Part shown: positions 46,758-61,200 of the stretch, one piece after another
How positions within the stretch are numbered: the first letter of the stretch is position 1
Layout of the letters: every line of letters starts with the position of its first letter
Source: Astropecten irregularis
Lineage: Eukaryota > Echinodermata > Asteroidea > Paxillosida > Astropectinidae
NCBI GenBank assembly: GCA_963971285.1
Contig: OZ020249.1
Location: 8,618,001 to 8,682,000, forward strand
Reading direction: 5' to 3'
DNA: 64,000 nucleotides
The notes under the pieces: generated by a model
The model's input: the letters and a program-made list of their open reading frames with translations, nothing else
Database searches by the model: none
Told to the model about the DNA's origin: nothing
Made by a program: the position numbers and the translations under genes

Positions 46758-49700
46758 TCACTTCTCACCCCCTTTTACCAGCATGAACTTTGTATCCCCC
46801 ACCAAATCCACGTCCGGACTGGATTCTGCAATTGCGCCCTCTTTGTCCACATCGACGTTAACGGCTGACACATCATAGGCGTCTCTCCCAAAACAGTGAC
46901 ATCTGACATGAAACAAAAAAGGACAAAAAAAAGTGACGTGCCTTGAATTACAAGCTAAGTTGTTTCTGTCTTCGAGAAGTTCTAAAAAGATTTGGAAAAT
47001 GAATACACTGGTATAAAAGGTAACTTCATATACTTTAGCTTTTTGCCAAAGAAATTCAGATTTATGGGCACAAATATCAGGAAAGATACAGTAACAGTGC
47101 GCATCTGTGAAATTTCCTGTCCCATACGGTGCCCACTTTTTTGAGAAAACAGTGAAAAAAAAACACACTCACGATGTTTTAAAATCTATTCACAGGAGTT
47201 CCAAAACCGCTCACGATGTTTTAAAAATCCACACGTTTTCACGGGAGTTTCCCTGAGATCAAAACTTGTTTTAGTCTTTGGTTTGACTCTTTTCTGGATA
47301 AATACAGCATTTCAGGCTGAACAATTTTAACGGTATGTTTCTAATATTTACAATCTTTACATACCTTGGAAATTATAGGTAAATCTGTGAAAATTTCTAT
47401 TTTGGTATTCTACCAAAGTATAACAGCACCTTCAAGGTAGTATCATACTTTGGTTTTTGTCAAAGAAATACAGATTCGTGGGCAAATATATCAAGACAGA
47501 TACAGTAAAAGTAATCTGTGGAAATTTCAGTCCCATACGTTGGGCCACTTTTTGAGAAAACAGCGAAAAACGGCCACAGTATTTAGTAAGTGTTTTCTCT
47601 TTTATTTTTGATCTTTTAAAAGATCAAAAAGATTTTCGGTCGTTGTTTTACTAATTTCTGGATAAATACACCATTTCAGGCGGAAAAATGTTAACAGTAT
47701 GTTTCTACCACCACCATCTTCATACCCTGTAAGTTATACGTAAATCTGTGAACATTTCTGTTTTGGTCTCTTACCAAAGTATGATACTACCTTTAAGATC
47801 GGTTTATGTCATCCCAGTTTTTACCATCTCAATAAGTAACATTCATAAGTTTCGTTTACACTTCATACCGACATATTGTTTAAAAAAAACTCAAAAAACG
47901 GCTACTTACTTGCCGATCTCCTCTGCTTCGGCCAGAGTCTGCGGCAGTTTCTGGCCGCGTGTCTCCGGTAAGAGAAGGACCAGGACTCCGGCCACCACGG
48001 CACTGGAGCCGAATAAGATCAGCGGTAGACTGGCCAAGGTGTCTCCTAACAGCAAGATGACAGGGGACAGGATAGCGCCGAGTCGGGACGCCACCGAGCA
48101 CACGCCGATACCAACGGCTCTGTTGCGACAATAAATCAACGGGTAAAGTAAGGTAAAGGATCTTTTAAAGAACACTCCGTGTTTGCAATCAAAGTAGGCC
48201 TACTTTCAAATTAAAAAATATACTTATATTTTAATACTGAGAATAAAGATATCTACGGACTTTTTCTTGAGGCTTTTTGAAATGAGGAGGCCCTCCTAAC
48301 TCCAAGCATTTGATATTATAATTAGGCAATTATTTTGGTTGATGAAAAAGAAACATTGTGGATGAAAACTACTAGCATTATTATAAATAGTGGGCAAAAG
48401 CTAACACGATATCAAAACGAGGCCAGCTGGTAACCAATAGCCATGCGTGTGTTAAACAGTGGCAGGGTAAAGCAGGGAACCATTTGTAACCATGGCAGTG
48501 ACTAGAGTCGTTCTCAAGCAGTTGTTGAACATGTACATGAATAACCAACCACTATGCATGTTGTATTTTAACATTAACTTTGTATATGCTTTTACCTGAC
48601 TGAAGTTGGGAAGAGTTCGGTGGTGTAGAGATAAATGATGCTAAATGTGGCCGAGATGCAAAACTTGCCCACCATAGCAACTACAGTCCTCCCAACACCA
48701 ACGGCTGCCAAGAAACAAAGATAGTACAACAGTTATTTTCTCCTCAAATTAATCCACAAATACGGGCGATTTATAGTGCACCTCCAAGAGTTTGACCCAA
48801 TCGACCAAATGTGCATCTGGAAAGGGTCCACCGATTCCGGGCATTGTGATTGGCCAATGCATTGCATACTCTTGGTGGCGCACTATTGCAAATCGATGTA
48901 TTGCGAACAGGTAAAATTTGTAATGCATTCTATGCCGAATTCATTGACTTGGTTGGTAATTGAAAATGAATTTGATACCATTACATAAGCCACATAAGAA
49001 ACTGACTTGTTCAGTTTCAAAAATGTAAAGGTAAAAAAGAAAACTGACTGAAGTTGGGGTCGAACCTGCCGCCTAAAGAATGCTGCACCAGCGTTTTATC
49101 AATGGAGCTATACAGCCCTGTGTTGGCGACTCGGCAGTGTCCCAAATGACAATTGTCAAAAATAAATAACCCCTTCTGTTGTTTGTGCACTGATAAAACA
49201 TTGAAAACCACAACGTTAAATTTTGTAACCATTGGCAAAATGATATTCCCAATGGTCTGTGATAATATTTGTTTTCGACTTGATATCAAGTAAGCCTCTG
49301 ATTAGACAAGCGCCCTCATGTGACTGACTTACGGATGAAGAGTGTGGACAGGCAAGCCACGCCCCCGATCAACTCCAGCAGGGAGGTGTTACATTTTCGA
49401 CCGAAGCGTTCCACTGCGTACAGGGCGTAGAGCATGGCTGGTATCTCCACAGCTCCTGATATGAAGAAAGCCCAGTAGACGTTCACGCCCAGGTCCCCTG
49501 TGCTCTGCGACAGCCCGTAGTATACCAGGTTGTTCACCATCCTTAAAGGTAATATCATACTTTGGTTTTTATCAAAGAAATACAGATTCTTGGGCAAAAA
49601 TATCAAGACAGATACAGTAACACTCGTCTGTGGAAATTTCAGTCCCATACAGTGCCCACTTAAAAAAAAAAACCAGGGAAAAACGGCCACAGTATTTCTT

Positions 49701-52700
49701 AAGTCTTTTCTCTTTGATCTTTTAAAAGATCAAAAAGATTTCCGGTCGTTGTTTTACTAATTTCTGGATCAAATACAGCAAGTTCAGGCAAGAAAACAAA
49801 ATGCAGAAAACAAAATCTGGGAAACTTTTATAACATGACCGGAAATTGATGTACAATCTTACATCCCCTTAGTTGGCGCATGCGCACAATGTCCAGGGGG
49901 AGCATTGCACATCATTTCCAACAAAACTGCAAGAAACTTCCACATTTCCGAATACGCCACTTGTCTCAACTACACACTCGCAATCATATATAGCGAGATT
50001 ATGAACCGTGCTAGCTTGGAATAAAAATACCAGGAATGTTTTAATTGTGTATGCACGTACCAGTTAAACTGCAAGTTAAGCGTCTTGGCCGCCATGTTTG
50101 GTGTCCTGTAGAGGTCAATGACCGATGGTGGGACAACGGACTTCTGGCGCTCCTGTGAAAGATTCATTCGGCGAAACAAGGCCTTGATTCTCACTGTACT
50201 CGTTTTAAAGGGTAATTTACAAGCCAGTATGCTATTGGGTGCTGAGACTTTTAGTAACAACATCATAATTCCTACAGCGACCTGTTACTAAACTTATCAT
50301 AACCATCCATGATGGCAACCCGGCTGCCAGGATCCTTGTTAGGTTCTAACAGGAACCTTGTAATATCTGGGGCCAATTTAATAGAGCTGCTTATTAAGCA
50401 TCCAAATTAGCTTAAGCACCAAAAACCTTCAAAAATAAAATTAGTATGCCAGCCAAAACTTCACATGAATGTTACGCTCAGCAAACAATGGCTGAATACA
50501 AGTCAAAAGTAATAAACATATTACATGAAAATTTGGTTGGTAATCCTGTTTGATCATGGAAGACTTAATTAAGTAATTTTATTTAGCTGAAGCAGCTTTA
50601 TTGGCCCAGGATAAAATCAATAGGAAACAAAGGATTGGGACCTCAACATTTCCTTGTTATAGGTAAAATGTTGTATGTTGTAACCATGGTTGTAACAGTG
50701 TTCTTATTGACAAGGTCCCAAAGTACTTAAAGGTTCCCCTCAAGATAAAACACCTTCGTTTGTTCACTGTATGCCTAATTGGTGTTTTCAAGACTGCCCA
50801 CTTACAATGTGTTCCTTCACGTCATATTTATCAAATAGATCCTCTGGGAGCGTCTTGTTGTTGAACCTGGCCAGCCTACGGACGATGGCTTCGGCCTCTG
50901 CGATCTTTCCCTTGGAGAGCAGCCATTTCACGGACTCCTGAATGACGCTACGGGAGAACAATTCACAGCATACTGTTAAGCATCAGTTTGCACCAGGTCA
51001 GCAATATAAGTACATGTACTTGGGTCCGTTCACAACGCCGAACAGCGGTTACTTGCACCCAATGTTCCCAAACTCATTGTAATTTAAAGGTAGTATCATA
51101 CTTTGGTTTTTGTCAAAGAAGCACAGATTCATGGGCAAAAATATCAAGGAAGATACAGTAACAGTCATCTTTGAAAATTACAGTCCCATACGGTGCCCAC
51201 TTATTGAGAAAACAGTGAAAAACGGCCACAGTATTTCAAAAATCTTTCAGTTTCACCGTTATAAAAGATCAAGTTGTTTTTGGTCATTGTTTTTTTTTAC
51301 TCTTTTTCTGGATAAATACAGCATTTCCGGGGCAGAACACTTTTAATGGATATGTTTCTACCATCACAATCTGTATACCCCGTAAGTTATAGGTAAATCT
51401 GTGAAGATATCTGTTTCGGTATGCTACCACTAACTGGACCACATCAGATTTGGTATGATGGCTATACTCACGGCAGCGGGATGAGCAACAAGCCAGACAG
51501 TAGTGACATGATGAGTGACAGTGTTTTCCACTCACGAACAAACATGGCCGCCGTGGCTAGAATGAAGTAGCCCACAGCGAACAGGATGCCTGCTACCATG
51601 GTAACGGCTGTGCGCCATGACGTCCCCACAATCTCCAAAGCTGTTATTATTGGAAAGTGAACAAAGAAAAAATTAATGGAGCGGGATTCGAACCAGTAAC
51701 CCCCAAAATACCTCACCAGCGCTCTTGCCAACTGATTTTTCCAGTACCTAATACATGAAGTCAAATATATTTGTTCGTTTGGCAGTCAGAAACCTTGAAA
51801 CCATGGACGCATATACTGCTTTATCCCAAGGATCAAATAGTTTTAAGATACGCGCAGCATTACCAATGCTGCAACCAGTGCATGAGGGAATCACTCAAAG
51901 AGGATACGGCTTAGAATAATAGTACATGTATACACTGTATTAAACATAATGCACACATAATATCCATATAACGTAGGCTTGGAAATGTTGCCGAATACCA
52001 TTCACACCCAAAACAATATGGAGGTTTTTAATCTCATCACAAACATGCCTCTGCAAATGCACATTATTTTTCGGTGCTTTGCCTTTTAAAGAAAAAGTTT
52101 CTGCTAGGACTGAAACGGGCCCTCCTAACTCTGAGCATTTTAAGGAAATACATGTACTGTCTTTCACCTGCTTACTTTTGGACAAATTTATTTTTGTTTA
52201 CTGTTTTCCCGAACTTGCAGTTCGACCCAGATGTATCACACAATGCTTTGCAGAAACGCCCTCTCTTGGTGAAAATGCTATTTGCGATAAACATCAAAAT
52301 ATCAATTAACTGTTAACAGCTTCGTGAAAACACCACCGTTATTATTTGTTTACCTAAGACGTAGCTGGAGATGTAAGTGCCAATGCTCCCGAATGCAGCG
52401 ATGAAACGGAATGCAGTGTACATGTAGATATTGATCGAGAAGGTAGTGGCCAGGAAACCAGCGAACCACAACAGGGCACCAATGATCAAGGATGTCCTCC
52501 GTCCAACCCTATAAAAATAATAATAAGTATCATAAATAACCTAGAAATGGTATTTGTGCAGTCGGTCCCATAAACAATACTTTTCCTGTGTTCGCCATAT
52601 CCTGGTCTTTATTTCCGTTCGAAAGTTAACTTCCAAACTGAAGGGGTTTTCCCTTCACATTTCTTTACGTCTCATAACCCATTCTTATTTTTCTTTATAA

Positions 52701-55290
52701 CACTTTCTAATATGATCGTTTGAAGTTGTGTATGTTCGTCGATAAAATTGGAAAAATGAAATACCGAAATAATAACAATTAACTCTAATCGGTACCTCCT
52801 CATAGGGTCATGCACAAACTTGCCAATTTTTTTTTAACATCTTCCAAACCAACGAATTTGAAATTGATATATGTTCATAATTGAGAACGTATTCTCTGTC
52901 TTATATTAAAATATGGACGATACAAATTATGTCTTCAAAGGTAATATCATACTTTGGTTTTTGTGAAAGAAATACAGATTCATGGGCAAAAATATCCAGG
53001 AAGATACAGTAATAGTCATTTGTGAAAATTTCAGTCCCATACGGCGCCCACTTTTTGAGAAAACAGCGAAAAACGCCACAGTATTTCTTGATTCTTTTCT
53101 CTTTTATTTTTGATCTTTAAAAGATAAAAAAAAAACATGTCGAATTTTCAGCTCAATTGATCATTGGAAACAGTAGAAAACAACGAAAACCGTTGCAATT
53201 GTTACGCAAAATTGTGAGGTAATAATTTTGATCTCGGATATCAAAACAGTTTTCGGTATTTGGATTGACTCATTTCTGGATAAAATACAGCATTTCAGGC
53301 AGAAAAAAATGTACCAGTACGTTTGTAATACGTCAATCTTTATATCCTATAAGTTATACGTAAATCTGTGAACATTTCTGTTTTGGTTTCCTACCAAAGT
53401 ATGACACATGTCAGTACCTTGAAGGAGACATCGAAATGTCTCCCTAATTCCCGATGTCTCCAATATGTTCACTTTCAGTCGCTAACCTGTCTCCCTAATG
53501 CCCAAATTGTGGCTGTAAGGAAAACTTTTCACCAATTTATTTTGAAAATAACTATAGACTCACCAGTCTGAAACTGTTCCAAAGAACAAGGACCCGACCA
53601 GAAACCCAACGAAGTAGATGGATTGAGCTAAGCTGGGTAAACTGCTGTCGTCACATACCAGATTGAACTGTAGGAAACACACAAAAATAGGTGAACATTA
53701 AATAAACTCAATGTGTCAAATTATTTTATCCCCAATCATTTCCTTATCCGTTTCAGTGATCTGTGCACGAAGTCACCTGCAAATGACATTGCAATGTTGC
53801 TATTTCCACCACCCGAGCCTCAAACTTAATGCAATCAACTATAACTTCATCAAATAACAAGGGAAACTTATATAAGGGAAATAATAACTAATAAAAGTAC
53901 AGTACATTTTATATTTGTATTGTATTTTAGGCCTATATAATAATAAAAACCAATAAATCAATACTGTATAAGAACTTCTGGAAATAATCTTCAAAACGTT
54001 TTGATTGATGAAGCTACTTCTTCAAATTGCTTTATCATCCAGAAAAACAGTTTGACGTTTCGATCATTCTGTCTCATGCCAAAAATTAATTAACAAACCC
54101 ACTAAGCACTATATAGTTTTCCAGTGATCTCCTATATAGGCCTACTGCATGTAATACCGCCACCCATGCGTACCGACAAACAATGGACATGACGATTACA
54201 AGCGAAATCCATTAAATAAAATAGAATATTCCCAGAATGAACTATTTGGCAGAGCATTTTCACCAGAATATCAGAGCGATTTTTATCTGAAACCGTAATG
54301 TTTCACGATTTAGAAGGGCATGCTCCGGTTTAAGGAGGGCCTCGAGTCTGACATTTAGATCCTTGCAGGATCGTCTTAAAGATCTCGCTATAGGATCGAA
54401 ATGACAGGCCCTTCAATAACCCTACAAGAGCATTTTGTAATTCAACTCAATGTTTTGGTCAATAAGCAGTTTGCAGCAGTAAACTGCATGTCTTGTGGAT
54501 TAAGAAAGTATAGCAGTATCATCCTTCCTAATGACTGAACCAAAAAACCTATATACATGTATACAGGAAGAAAAAAGGAAGAAACCAGTCCAAGAAGTTC
54601 TGAGCGCAAGAGGAAGGTGACTAGGACCGCCACTGACGGGAGTATCAAGAGGCACGGCGGAGAAAAAGAAAGACCTTAGGAATTATTAGGAACCGGCAAA
54701 GATCAGAGAGGATTGTAAGTGACCGCAAAAGAGCGATTAGTCAGCATGGTGTGAAGGAGAGTTGTCTGAAAAGTAATAGAGTACACAATACAAGTAGGCC
54801 TAAACCTTTGAGAAAGATCCTGCTTTGGACAGAAACATCAGGCCCTCAAAAAACTCCAAGCAAAGAGTTATACCTCTGAGATGATCGTAGTCTTGTACTG
54901 CGACGTGTCGTAGTCCCATCCGTTTTGACATTGAACCTTGGTATAATTGAAATCATCATAGTCAGTGAGTGGCTTGTACGGATCAAAGACATAGCCAGCC
55001 GGTAGATCCCACTGATAGCAGTTGGAGTACGGATACCTGCTGGTATTCTTCTCAGGAGGAGGCAGGAAGATGGACTTCTTCACATCGGTGCAGTTGTCCT
55101 GAAACTCAGCCCAGCTGGAGCAGTTCTCGGCGGGCAGGACGCTGCACCAGTGATCGCTGCCGGCCGCGTAGAACACGTTGCTCAGAGTCGTGATGCTGTT
55201 GAAGATACTGACGAGGCCCATGTAGCACAGCATGAAGAGCTGGTACCGGCCGAAGTTGCCAAGAAGAGGAATGATGTCGTCAAGATTCAT
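46758..55290 (-). CDS. SLC22-family organic ion transporter, paralog A (583 aa, 10 exons)
   Basis: This is the first and most diverged of the three tandem transporters. Exons in transcription order: 55290-54874, 53667-53564, 52508-52354, 51640-51472, 50947-50806, 50152-50061, 49541-49333, 48704-48596, 48119-47910, 46902-46758. They sum to 1,752 nt. Exon lengths 1-9 are identical to B and C. The N-terminus is MNLDDIIPLLGNFGRYQLFM. The exon 2/3 junction reads GTVSDWVGRRTS, exon 5 has VIQESVKWLLSKGK, exon 7 ERFGRKC, and exon 9 ASRLGAILSP with Arg478. The tail encoded by exon 10 (CHCFGRDAYDVSAVNVDVD and onward) is unrelated to that of B and C apart from its acidic nature. The exon 5 donor is GTAAGT. 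The acceptor of exon 7 lies in a small repeat. Confidence 0.92.
47016..47796. mobile_element. Two adjacent AAAGGTAGTATCATACTTTGGT elements
   Basis: 47016-47434 is a degenerate copy. 47433-47796 is a good copy, with ends aaggtagtatcatacttt and aagtatgatactaccttt. Both lie in gene A intron 9. Confidence 0.75.
49035..49135 (-). mobile_element. Degenerate tRNA-SINE head
   Basis: The reverse complement shows weak A- and B-box remnants (ggttcgacccc-like). The left flank aaactgactgaag is seen beside the other SINE copies of this family. Confidence 0.45.
49542..49785. mobile_element. Truncated AAAGGTAGTATC element abutting SLC22 A exon 7
   Basis: The terminal cttaaaggtaatatcatact begins directly at the exon border. 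Read on the minus strand, its end TACCTTTAAG supplies the AG acceptor of exon 7. Confidence 0.75.
51650..51800 (-). mobile_element. tRNA-derived SINE copy, minus orientation
   Basis: It contains gagcgggattcgaacc (complement of the B-box) and gctcttgccaactg (complement of an A-box), flanked by gtgaacaaagaaaaa and ttgttcgtttggcagtcaga as in the 63.2-63.6 kb pair. Confidence 0.6.
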
Positions 55291-58200
55291 GCTGAAGGAA
55301 TGGATCGTGTCTTATTCAGCAGGTTCTGAGAACAAGTTCTTCCACTCACGATGGCTCAATAAATCCAACTGAAATACGTTTAGACCGTGTAGCTTGGACG
55401 GACAGAGGCAGTGATGAAGTGAATGACCGGACTTTGAGATCAGCTCACAGTTTTTCAGCCTAACTTCCGTTGTTTAAACAATTCGTCATTGACTTCTGCC
55501 TGTTGATATCCTGCCAGGCACACTGAGTGTGAGCTACAGATATAGGCCCAGTGCCTAGTCACACTTCCACAAACAATATCCACCGTCTCCACGTACTATC
55601 TTCTGTGCCAAGGCTATGTATATAAACACTGCGAATTCGACCACTTGCTTTGTCTCGACTTGCTCAAAGAAAGGTCCCCAAATACTAACCCTTGGATCGG
55701 GTAACATAAACCATCTGCACAACAGATAAACAAGTGTAGCTTATAACTCGACTCAAGTAAACCTTCTGGCTTTTTGCCATGGCGAACTTATAATTTGTGA
55801 CGAGTACTTTCCACTCCTGCCTATACCTATACAAAACAAATATGAGCCTGTACTTGATATGTCTGCCAAGGGTCAAAATCAACCCAACACGCAACAAGCA
55901 AGTTTCAATCTTGACCCCACTATGTGACCCCGAATTCTAGATAGTCAACCAGGGGGAAAACACAAAAATCTGTGGGTGTCAAATGTTGACTTCCAGCTAC
56001 AAATCACACACGTATCTCATCAGACGTATCCTGCTTGTGTATTGTCATGGTGATAGTATGTAGGGAAACTAGCACCGAGGCCATCCGGTGGTACATGGTG
56101 GTGGTACACCATTCCCAATGCAATGGGTAGGCCCACACGTGTCCCGTACGTAAGTTTAGGAACATCAGCACTTGGGGGTGTGGCAATAGGCTGTACTTCT
56201 GCCTGTTTAAATAACATCTGGACCTTTGAACGCTGACGCAGATTGAGTGCAGTGATCATTTAATGCAGATATAACTTTCTGGGAATTTGTCAACAGTTGC
56301 ACCAGTAAAGACACTTATCTGTTCCCTTTACGACGTACACCGGAAAAATGTGCTACAACCGGTGTGCAGGGGCCTAGGCTGCTATGGTGCAGGTGGTAAG
56401 GTATAGAATGTTCGTTCATGGAGGTCTTGACTCTTGAGGTTGACTCCTTTTCACACGACGAAAAGTCACAAGGTTTGAAACGAATCTGACCTGCGCAAGG
56501 ATTAGGACTATCCCTTTCACACTGACACTGTACGATTTTGACATGGGTGTGGATATCACACCTGTGTAAATTTTGATTTGTGTGAAAGGCACCAACTACT
56601 GAGTGTGAAATGGCGTAATTATAGCTCTGTCAGAAGTTTCAAATCCAGTTTCACAGTACGAGCAATTATCGAGCATGGAGTTATAATCACCTATACTTTG
56701 AGCAAAAGTCCCAAAAGGGTACATTTTATATCTACCTGACTCCATTGTAACATCATAGGTATATGTTTGATGAAAAATATATGTCGAGAGGAACAAGGAT
56801 AATGAAATTATTTGTTCTCATCGCCAAGGCGACAGTCCGGGTCAATTTTCTTTCCTATTCATGTTGATTGACTTGTGTAGGCCTAGCGTGGGATAACTGT
56901 TAGTACTGTACATGAACCACCGTCAACCACAAACCATGCATAACTCAAGGCCGGGACAGATAGATTCACAAGATAAAGAGTTCAAGTTGAACACCATTAA
57001 CAGCCTTGGCCTCACAATAAGTGAACAAAATAAACAAACAAAGAGAACATGCAAGAGCTGCAAGGTTGTGTAGCCAGCGTGATGTATAATCTAACTTCTA
57101 GGGTCAAAACTTTAATTTCTGAAGGAGCACACGGGGCGTATACCAATAAATTTCAGGGCGGGGCACTGGAGACAAATTAAGTGCACAGTAGTACATGTAT
57201 AGGCCTAAGTCAATTACGCAAAATGAAAGGGCACGCGGGCAGGGGGCACACAGTGTAATCTAGAGGGGGCACGCACCGGCCGTGATGTCCCAAGAGTCCC
57301 GCCACAGGAAAAACGTGATGACATCAACTTAACAGAAGTACGAGAAGTACGTAAACAAAATGTCGAGATCGAAGTAGGCTAGGCCTATAGCAAGTGGTTT
57401 ATTTGGCGCGCGTTATATAGGCAATTGCCACAATTTACAGGCAACCAGTTCCAGGCAATCTCCAAGAAGAAATTAACATCCATCTTTAAGTTTTCATATC
57501 ATTTTCTTGGGGATTGTGAGAAACTACCAGCTGGAAAATAACTTTTGTACCAGCAAGGTTAGGCATTGCATGCGATGTACATGTATAAGGGCCAAGTTGG
57601 TTGCCTCCAAGTTTCCTCAGTAAAAGTTGCCCCGTGTGACATGCCCCTTATAGCATCGGGCAGCTAGGCACGCCCTGACCATGCAAGTTCTTGCCCAATT
57701 GGAGACTCACTTCAATTCTATACTTGATACGGCCATGACGTGTTAACATTAAACAGTAAATAGTCGATATCATAATGTAACGGAAATGAACAATCAGATT
57801 GCGGTAAAACGAAAAACATTTTTCGCCCCATCGCGGTTCGCCAAGAGCAATGACGAACATTAAAACCACATTTCCAAGATTAGCCCAGCCTCGGCTGGCA
57901 TATGACGGTACGAGTACGTTAGTCATTAACCCGGATATACGAGGTAGTGCCAGAGGAATGTCCCCATGCTTACAGTAAATACATGTACCTCCTTGATCTG
58001 CCTTAGATATTGGGGGTGATACTGATATAGGCCACGTGGAGGGACACTAATGGGCTTTGGAATTGGGCGGGAAGAGGGAGGCATCCTAACGTAACCAAAG
58101 AATAATTTGTTTAAAGGGGATCCTTGCAGGATCTTTCTCAAAAGAACAAAGTTTCTTAATGGTGCTAGGGATGGGGTGGGGTGGGCGGGGGGCCGAAAGT

Positions 58201-61200
58201 GCCCAGACGCCATTTCAAGTTTAGGGGGTGCGAAAAACGCAAAGGCTAAAAAGGTAGCTATACTGTTGAAGTTATTGGAACCAATGAACAAACAAAGGAA
58301 GTTTCCAATTGTCAGATTTTTTTCATTGGCATCAAAAGTTTGAAAGTTAGGGGCGCACTTTTGCGCTTGCCTCGGCGCCCGGGGCGCTGTTTTCCCACGG
58401 GCTAACGAAAAGGTATTATATGCGTATGGGGATGTAAGCAGGATGTACCGTTGGATTCAGAACGCACTGTAGTTCTTATTTTCCCATTAGTATTCCGTCT
58501 CCATTTATATACACAATAGGCCGACAGCAGTGACAAATGACACACAATTTTCACGTTAAAGTCATCAATGAACTTTGTTCATACAAAAAATAAACTAATA
58601 ACCATAACAATAATAATCATGATTCAATTTAAGAACACCTATTGACTGTTTTTCTTGACTAAATATATCATTAAGAGTTTAGTCCAACTGGTATAACCAG
58701 AAGCAGTAACGGTTTCATATATAAATACATTTATATATAATTCAAATAATGTAAAGAATAAATGAATAAAACAACTAACGACTGGAAATACCTGTCCGAA
58801 AATAAAGACGTTTTCAATTTGTGCTATCAATTCACGACTAATTTAAAAATTGCTAAAATTGCGATATTCGTCTTTCATGATTTTCAAAAAAATCAATCCA
58901 TTAAAGGGATGGTACAGAATTGGTTAGACAGAATACACTTCATTATCACAGATTCACATAAAACACAGTATAATGGTGATGATAGGAGAAAACATCCCAT
59001 GAAATGTTTTTGTCTGAAATGTCATATTCGTTGAGAAATAAATGGAACTATTTTCCGATTGGAATAAATCGCTTCAAATCGTTTTATTCATTCGTTGAAA
59101 TGTGTACAGTTCTCTGTACACGGGTTTTCACTATATTCTCATGACCCAGATGACTGATTGACCTCAAACTTCTACAGGTTTGTCAGTTAAGGTATATGAT
59201 GGATTACATAATGTGCTTTCACTGTCAGCAACGGTTTTGTCGCAAAAAAAACCCAGTTCTGTACCATCCCTTTAATTGATATTCAAAGTAGGTACATGAT
59301 TTGTTTTACAAACTAGAACTTCCAAAGCCGTCAAGGCATTTTTAATATCAGCGGAATAGTCTCGGAGTACGACCAGCTTACAATAGCGAACTCAGTTCTT
59401 CAATATGTCTGTACAGTGAATCACTATTTCCGTTCGAAAACAATTTTTGTGCGGATGCGGATGGTAATAGATGTAACGCTTTTTTTTGTTATCCCCTTAA
59501 GCCTAAAAAAAAAACTTGGTTCGCCAAGGCATAATGTTTGCTTAGTACTGCTGCTGATACAGCACGGATACAAAATCGATCAAAATGGAATACGACAGTA
59601 CAGGATTGGTAACATACCCAAAGAGAAATGTTCACAAATTTACGTATAATTTACACAGATTTGTCTGCTGCCCCCATTGACGAAATTCAGACAGTTTCAA
59701 TTTTGGGGTAGCTTGCGGGTTGAGCATGTTGAGAGAAAAATCATCAAAAAGACTCTCTTTCTGTGTTCAGTGTGAGATAAATATTTTTTTCTCATGTCAA
59801 GTAATTTAATGATTATAATTCAAACAAATAAAGCGAGGTTTGTTGAGTGTTGAAGATCCTCTTAAAAATATTTTCGCCTGAAATGGTGTATTTATCGAGA
59901 AAAGTGTAAAACAAAGACCGAAAACATTTTTGATCTCGGGGTAAGATCAAAACCATTCTTTATGTTTTATAGGAAATATTGAGTACACACTGTATAGGGT
60001 TTTTGCTATTTTCTTGTGACTCAGATGTCCGATTGAGCTCAAATTTTCACAGGTTTATCATTTCATTTACATGCTGTACCAGACAGTGTGAGTGCTGTTC
60101 CGTGACCTTCATAACAATTTATTATACCTTTAAACAGTATTTCTCTCTTAAACTTATTTTCTCTACATTCCCATTGACTATCAACTATTGGTTGTTTTTC
60201 TGGATCATCCATGATTGCCTGCGTATTGTATCCAAGTTGGAAAAATTCGCTTTATAAATCGTGGTATTATCCTTGCTATTAACTTTTGCGAAAGAAGAAA
60301 ACACATAGAATATAAAATGCCTAATGAAGTTCTTTCAACGTTATTAATCATTTGAGGGGATAACACGTGACTGGTAAGATCGACCGAAAATCGACCCTAA
60401 AGTTAAAATATTTATGCATAATTATCAGAGTATGAAGAAGGGTATTGCAGAATTACTATCAAAATAGAGTTCTGCCTGAAAGTGACAGTTTTGCATAATT
60501 TTCATAATGGGTTACTACCACAGAGATAAAAAAAAACTCATTGAAAAATGAACACAGATAAATTGACTGGAGCGGGATTCGAACCAACGACCTCCGGAAT
60601 AAAGAGATCAAAACGTTTTAAAATTGGCTGGGTTGTTATCTAATTTGTAACTGGATGGTCGATTGAGCTCCAACTTTCACAAGTGTAATTTTATGCACTT
60701 GGTGGACAACGTAAAGAGCGAGTGCTGTTTTGTGATCTTTACCACTCATGGGTTATCCATTGAAAAACTGTCTTCGAAAAATATTATAATAAATAATTAT
60801 TCGACCATCATAAATAACAAAACAATTCAAAATTGAACAAAACATAAATTAAAGAAATCAAACAATAAATCAGACAAACAAAGCATTAATTAACGAAGAC
60901 TGAGGACAAACAAAAAATGAATACATGACAAGGCAAGTGACAGTCAGGGAATATAATGATTTTGTTTAAAAAATTTCCAACAATATTGGGTTTTACCGAG
61001 TGGCGCTTTCCCGAGTCGCGCGTTCGCACTGGATTAATCGTCTCGGTTAAAGTGACCTGCTGGTCACTTTTACCGGGCAGAAGTTGGCCGGTTAAAGTAA
61101 CCACTGGACTCGGTTAAAGTAACTGAGTGGAAAATTTTCTGGTCGTTCGGACTGGACTTAAAATGGGTAAAGTTACCATTCTCTCGGTGAGTTTGACCAA

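Noticed and set aside
46903-47168. N-terminal part of the minus-strand ORF overlapping SLC22 A exon 10
   Set aside because: It lies upstream of the exon 10 acceptor, is made of repeat sequence, and is in a different frame from the tail.
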